From positions 1-10,135 of the forward strand of contig JBAUZG010000159.1 of assembly GCA_049585195.1 (NCBI GenBank): 10,135 nucleotides of DNA. Direction: 5' to 3'. This document shows positions 8,008-10,135 of the stretch, one piece after another. The stretch is from KBS-96 sp049585195. GTDB taxonomy: Bacteria; Acidobacteriota; Terriglobia; Bryobacterales; Bryobacteraceae. The stretch's first letter is position 1. Each line of letters begins with the position of its first letter. Position numbers and translations under genes: made by a program. The notes beneath the pieces were generated by a model. That model searched no databases, was not told the origin of the DNA, and was given only the letters and a program-made list of their open reading frames with translations.

Positions 8008-8191
8008 GAACGATCTGAAGCTATCCCCAGCTCAATCTCTTCAGTAACATCGGCATCGCATCTGCAATCCGCAGTCAGAACAAACTCTCCACGCGAAACC
8101 GGTTCAGACATTTCGCACAGTTAGAGTGAACGCTTGGTTGTGCATTGCACAAATCGGGCGTCGGCTCCAGGGAGACCGGAACAAGCGTAAC
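8008..8191. other. Gap between two minus-strand genes, with a perfect palindrome at 8138-8152
   Basis: TTGTGCA-T-TGCACAA is a perfect inverted repeat with a single central base. It lies 40 bp beyond the stop of the SnoaL-like gene and 131 bp before the hydrolase start. It could be an operator for the hydrolase. Arms of 7 bp are expected about once per 10 kb for this spacing, so the evidence is weak. No T tract follows, so it does not look like a terminator. Confidence 0.25.
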
Positions 8192-8560
8192 TCATTTGGG
8201 CCGGCGTTGGGCCGGATCGTAGAAAAATTGCTCTTCCGCGATCTGATTCCCTTCCCAACGCTGGTATGCGATCTCCTCCATCTCGGTCGAAGTGCCGTCC
8301 AGCCAGACAAAGCGGAATTTCCAGCGTATGACAACTCGATCCTTATTGACGAAGACGGGCCGCACGCATTCTGACGTCACGCTCTTCGCTCGGGCGAGAA
8401 CTGTTTGCTCGCGAGCAACGAGCTTGTCGCGACCTTTCCTTGGCTCTTCCTGATTTTCCTGGATGGAAGCATCTTCGGTATAAAATTCGGCGATGGCCTT
8501 GTCGTGTTCGTTGCTCTCTACCCGCGCAACAAAGCGTTCGAGCATTTCGTGAGTGGGCAC
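8192..8560 (-). CDS. SnoaL-like / NTF2-like small domain protein
   Basis: This 122-residue protein is a single cone-shaped alpha+beta barrel domain of the SnoaL/NTF2-like superfamily. An N-terminal helix leads into AIAEFYTEDASIQEN, the usual Phe-Tyr-x-x-Asp-Ala entry to the pocket. Beta strands VIRWKFRFVWLDGTSTEMEE and YQRWEGNQIAEEQFFYDPA follow, a pattern shared with many uncharacterised single-domain members. Family members bind small hydrophobic ligands and some act as isomerases, cyclases or hydrolases. No function can be assigned here. The start is GTG at 8560, supported by AGGAGA 8 nt upstream. An ATG at residue 5 lacks that spacing. The gene is complete and shows no sign of decay, unlike its neighbours on both sides. 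Confidence 0.88.
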   Translation of the reverse strand: MPTHEMLERFVARVESNEHDKAIAEFYTEDASIQENQEEPRKGRDKLVAREQTVLARAKSVTSECVRPVFVNKDRVVIRWKFRFVWLDGTSTEMEEIAYQRWEGNQIAEEQFFYDPAQRRPK

Positions 8561-8568
8561 AATTCTGA

Positions 8569-8574
8569 TCTCCT
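8569..8574 (-). promoter_or_regulatory. Ribosome-binding site for the SnoaL-like gene
   Basis: Read on the minus strand, AGGAGA stands 8 nt before the GTG at 8560. It decides the start in favour of GTG over the ATG four codons downstream. Confidence 0.7.
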
Positions 8575-8799
8575 GGTGACAGACTCACAATATCGCGCGT
8601 TCTCCTCGACGGTGGCATTACGACTATGAATTGCCCTTCCAAGAATTTACGCCGTGCCGTCATTACTCCCGGCAAGTCATCTTGTATCCGCTCATCTGCT
8701 TCCACTTCCTGCCCACAAGTTAAACGCCTGATGGGCTATCGCCGTCGACACTGGCTAGAACTGCTCCCCTTCCAGCTCATCGATACACTGCATTCGAGA

Positions 8800-8816
8800 C
8801 CGGGCAAATTGCCCGG
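8800..8816. promoter_or_regulatory. Perfect palindrome overlapping the dehydrogenase ribosome-binding site
   Basis: CCGGGCAA-A-TTGCCCGG is a 17-bp perfect inverted repeat ending 8 nt before the ATG at 8825. Its right arm ends in GG, which are the first bases of the GGAG (8815-8818) that would serve as Shine-Dalgarno. It could be an operator for a dimeric repressor, or an RNA hairpin partly hiding the ribosome-binding site. A perfect 8+1+8 repeat is expected by chance about 0.15 times in a window of this size, and its placement strengthens the case. It lies in a 264-bp divergent gap in which I see nothing else clear. Confidence 0.45.
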
Positions 8817-8824
8817 AGTTTCAA

Positions 8825-9262
8825 ATGCCATCTATCCAACGCGTAGCGGTACTGGGCGCAGGCACCATGGGCTCGAGAATCGCGGCTCACTTTGCCAATG
8901 CTGGGTTTCCCGTTCTTCTTCTGGACCTCCCTGGCGATGGGCGCGATCGCAACAGCATCGCCCGCGGCGGCCTCGAATCCGCGCTCGCGCAGAGGCCTAC
9001 CGCGTTTTTCACTTCCGCGGGCGTCGCGCTCATTGAGCCCGGTAATTTCGACGATCATCTTCCTCAAATTGAAAAATGCCAGTGGGTGATCGAGGCCGTA
9101 ACCGAAAACCTCGAGATCAAACGCACCCTGTGGACCCGCGTCGATGGATTGCGCGCTCCAACCGCAATCCTGTCAACCAACACAAGCAGCATTCCCCCTG
9201 ATCGCTCATCGCGCGACAGGGAGGCGCCACAGGGAAGCGTAGCCAACAAGCTGGACAAGTGA
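8825..9262 (+). pseudogene. 3-hydroxyacyl-CoA dehydrogenase, truncated after the NAD-binding domain core
   Basis: The frame begins with a Rossmann motif, VAVLGAGTMGSRIAAHFANAG, with GxGxxG at residues 11-16. It continues through the acidic end of the second strand (LLLDLP) and the WVIEAVTENLEIKR block to ILSTNTSSIP at residues 115-124, which contains the conserved active-site Ser region. This matches the first part of the large 3-hydroxyacyl-CoA dehydrogenase/enoyl-CoA hydratase proteins of beta-oxidation, usually several hundred residues longer. After Pro124 (about nt 9196) the similarity stops. The expected catalytic His segment (GTHFFNPP-type) is absent, and 21 unrelated residues lead to a TGA at 9260-9262. 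The catalytic His, the dimerisation domain and any hydratase domain are missing, so the product should be inactive. The ATG at 8825 has GGAG 6 nt upstream. The abrupt end points to a deletion or insertion breakpoint, not gradual decay. Confidence 0.85.
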
Positions 9263-9392
9263 AACTGCTTCGGTAAACACATCGCCGTCACTCATGGTTA
9301 ATGTTGGCTTGCGCTTTTCGCATCTACGATTAGCGCGTTATACGACCAAGTGCCAAACCGCACGGAGGTCGTCTGCATCCAGGCAGCAAAAT
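9263..9392. other. Unassigned stretch between the truncated dehydrogenase and the nuclease-like gene
   Basis: No known gene is recognised. On the minus strand a 29-codon frame runs from ATG at 9295 to TGA at 9206 (product starting MSDGDVFTEAVSL), crossing into the tail of the truncated dehydrogenase. It has no clear ribosome-binding site and I do not recognise it. It could be the remains of whatever sequence was joined at about 9196. Confidence 0.3.
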
Positions 9393-10135
9393 TTATGTGA
9401 CCGCGCGGCTACTTGTTGAGGGTGTGCTTGGAAAAACCGCGACATTCCGATGCTCGTAGATGGTGTCGCCGTCCTGGCGCGGGCTGGGGACCGCGACATG
9501 ATCACTTGAGACAAGAACAAGATACCTTCGCGAGGCTAGTTCGAAACCAGCTAGAATTCCCTCGCTATATCGCTTAGCCTGTTGATAGGCCTCATCAGCC
9601 TTGCGCGTGACTTCTCCAGCACTGCGAACGAGCTTCCACTCAGTGAGGACGAGCGCGTCAGCCGCTCTGCGGACATCGTCGTCAATCCGTAACGGCGTAC
9701 CCAGTACGAGATCCGTTCGTTCTCCCGTAGCCGAAGTTTTGAATGCCCAGATACCGTGCGAGAGAAAATGGCATGCGCCAAGCCCTTCACAAGCAAGCTC
9801 TCCATCGTCGAAGGCGTCCTTCCACCGTTTCTGTGTAACCCCGTCGGCCACGATGCTCCTTTGCAGGTGAGTAAATGCGCGAATTGTAAGGCTGCGCGCG
9901 ACCATTTCAGTATCGGTGAGGAGATATTCAAACTCTGCCCGGAAGGAGGAGAGCGTGGGCAGTGCACCGGCAATCGCGGGGAAGCCGCTTTGTTGAATCG
10001 TTGCCGTGCTGCCGAAGCGGAATTCGTAATCGGCCAGAAAGCGGTCGAGGGATTCACGAAGCAAATCAGGGAGTGCCGCGGTATCACGAAGTTCACGCAG
10101 GTCCGAGACGACCTCGCTCACGTTCCGAAGCAGAA
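9393..10135 (-). CDS. PD-(D/E)xK nuclease-like protein of unknown role (5' partial)
   Basis: The minus-strand frame is open to the right edge and ends at TAA 9395-9393. A GTG at 10121 could start it, but the frame continues upstream as LLRN, so the gene is probably cut by the window. Visible from that GTG are 242 residues. The N-terminal half is helical and unassigned. The C-terminal half has the order expected of a PD-(D/E)xK nuclease core: a Glu near 112 (CEGLGACHFLSHGIWAFK), Asp137 in GERTDLVLG, and Glu161-Trp-Lys163 in ALVLTEWKLV (codons at 9641-9633). Then comes Gln181-A-K-R-Tyr185, a QxxxY motif seen in RecB/Cas4-type nucleases. The strand YLVLVSSD follows. The catalytic set looks complete. 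Nucleases of this fold act in restriction, repair, transposition or phage defence, and the sequence does not choose among them. I do not recognise a named family. Confidence 0.7.
   Translation of the reverse strand, partial: LLRNVSEVVSDLRELRDTAALPDLLRESLDRFLADYEFRFGSTATIQQSGFPAIAGALPTLSSFRAEFEYLLTDTEMVARSLTIRAFTHLQRSIVADGVTQKRWKDAFDDGELACEGLGACHFLSHGIWAFKTSATGERTDLVLGTPLRIDDDVRRAADALVLTEWKLVRSAGEVTRKADEAYQQAKRYSEGILAGFELASRRYLVLVSSDHVAVPSPRQDGDTIYEHRNVAVFPSTPSTSSRAVT

Noticed and set aside
8343..8705. Minus-strand open frame of 120 codons overlapping the SnoaL-like gene
   Set aside because: It shares most of its length with the SnoaL-like gene in another frame and has no domain. The SnoaL-like frame has the ribosome-binding site and family pattern.
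9206..9295. 29-codon minus-strand frame as a real gene
   Set aside because: Too short, with no clear ribosome-binding site and no recognised family. Kept only as a note on the unexplained sequence after the breakpoint.
1..10135. CRISPR arrays, tandem repeats or intact insertion sequences
   Set aside because: No regularly spaced repeats, no transposase with intact catalytic residues and no terminal inverted repeats were visible.

Overview
The window looks like chromosomal DNA from a GC-rich, Gram-negative-type soil bacterium. Acidobacteriota is the best guess. The pointers are an Lnt-type apolipoprotein N-acyltransferase, a class of 3-hydroxyacyl-CoA dehydrogenase and a class of integrase that I associate with acidobacteria, and free use of GTG and TTG starts. 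The assignment rests on family resemblance recalled from memory, not on a search.

Positions 1-6043 are a compact, intact housekeeping half. In order they hold the 3' part of a MenC-type (o-succinylbenzoate synthase/N-acylamino acid racemase) enolase-superfamily gene, a secreted-looking alpha/beta-hydrolase esterase-family protein whose nucleophile serine is alanine, a convergent FAD-dependent phytoene-dehydrogenase-like oxidoreductase, and a lipA-lnt pair. lipA and lnt are 3 bp apart and probably co-transcribed. lipA is divergent from the oxidoreductase across a 55-bp gap that carries an inverted repeat. The shared theme of lipA-lnt is acyl-group attachment to proteins: lipoate maturation on 2-oxoacid dehydrogenases and lipoprotein N-acylation.

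Positions 6044-9392 are an eroded half. They hold a broken, frameshifted and internally deleted tyrosine recombinase (phage-integrase type), a serine hydrolase of the class C beta-lactamase/NylB family cut by one in-frame TGA, an intact small SnoaL/NTF2-like gene, and a 3-hydroxyacyl-CoA dehydrogenase cut off right after its NAD-binding core. Three broken genes in about 3 kb, one of them an integrase, suggest an old integration and rearrangement zone.

Positions 9393-10135 hold the 3' part of a minus-strand protein with PD-(D/E)xK nuclease motifs plus a QxxxY motif. It runs off the right edge. This is the least characterised gene here and the one most likely to belong to a DNA-processing or defence context, but its neighbours are outside the window.

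I saw no CRISPR array, rRNA, tRNA or intact insertion sequence, and nothing that amounts to a complete new system. The best leads are the nucleophile-less esterase, the orphan nuclease, and the sharp break at about 9196 that truncates the dehydrogenase.
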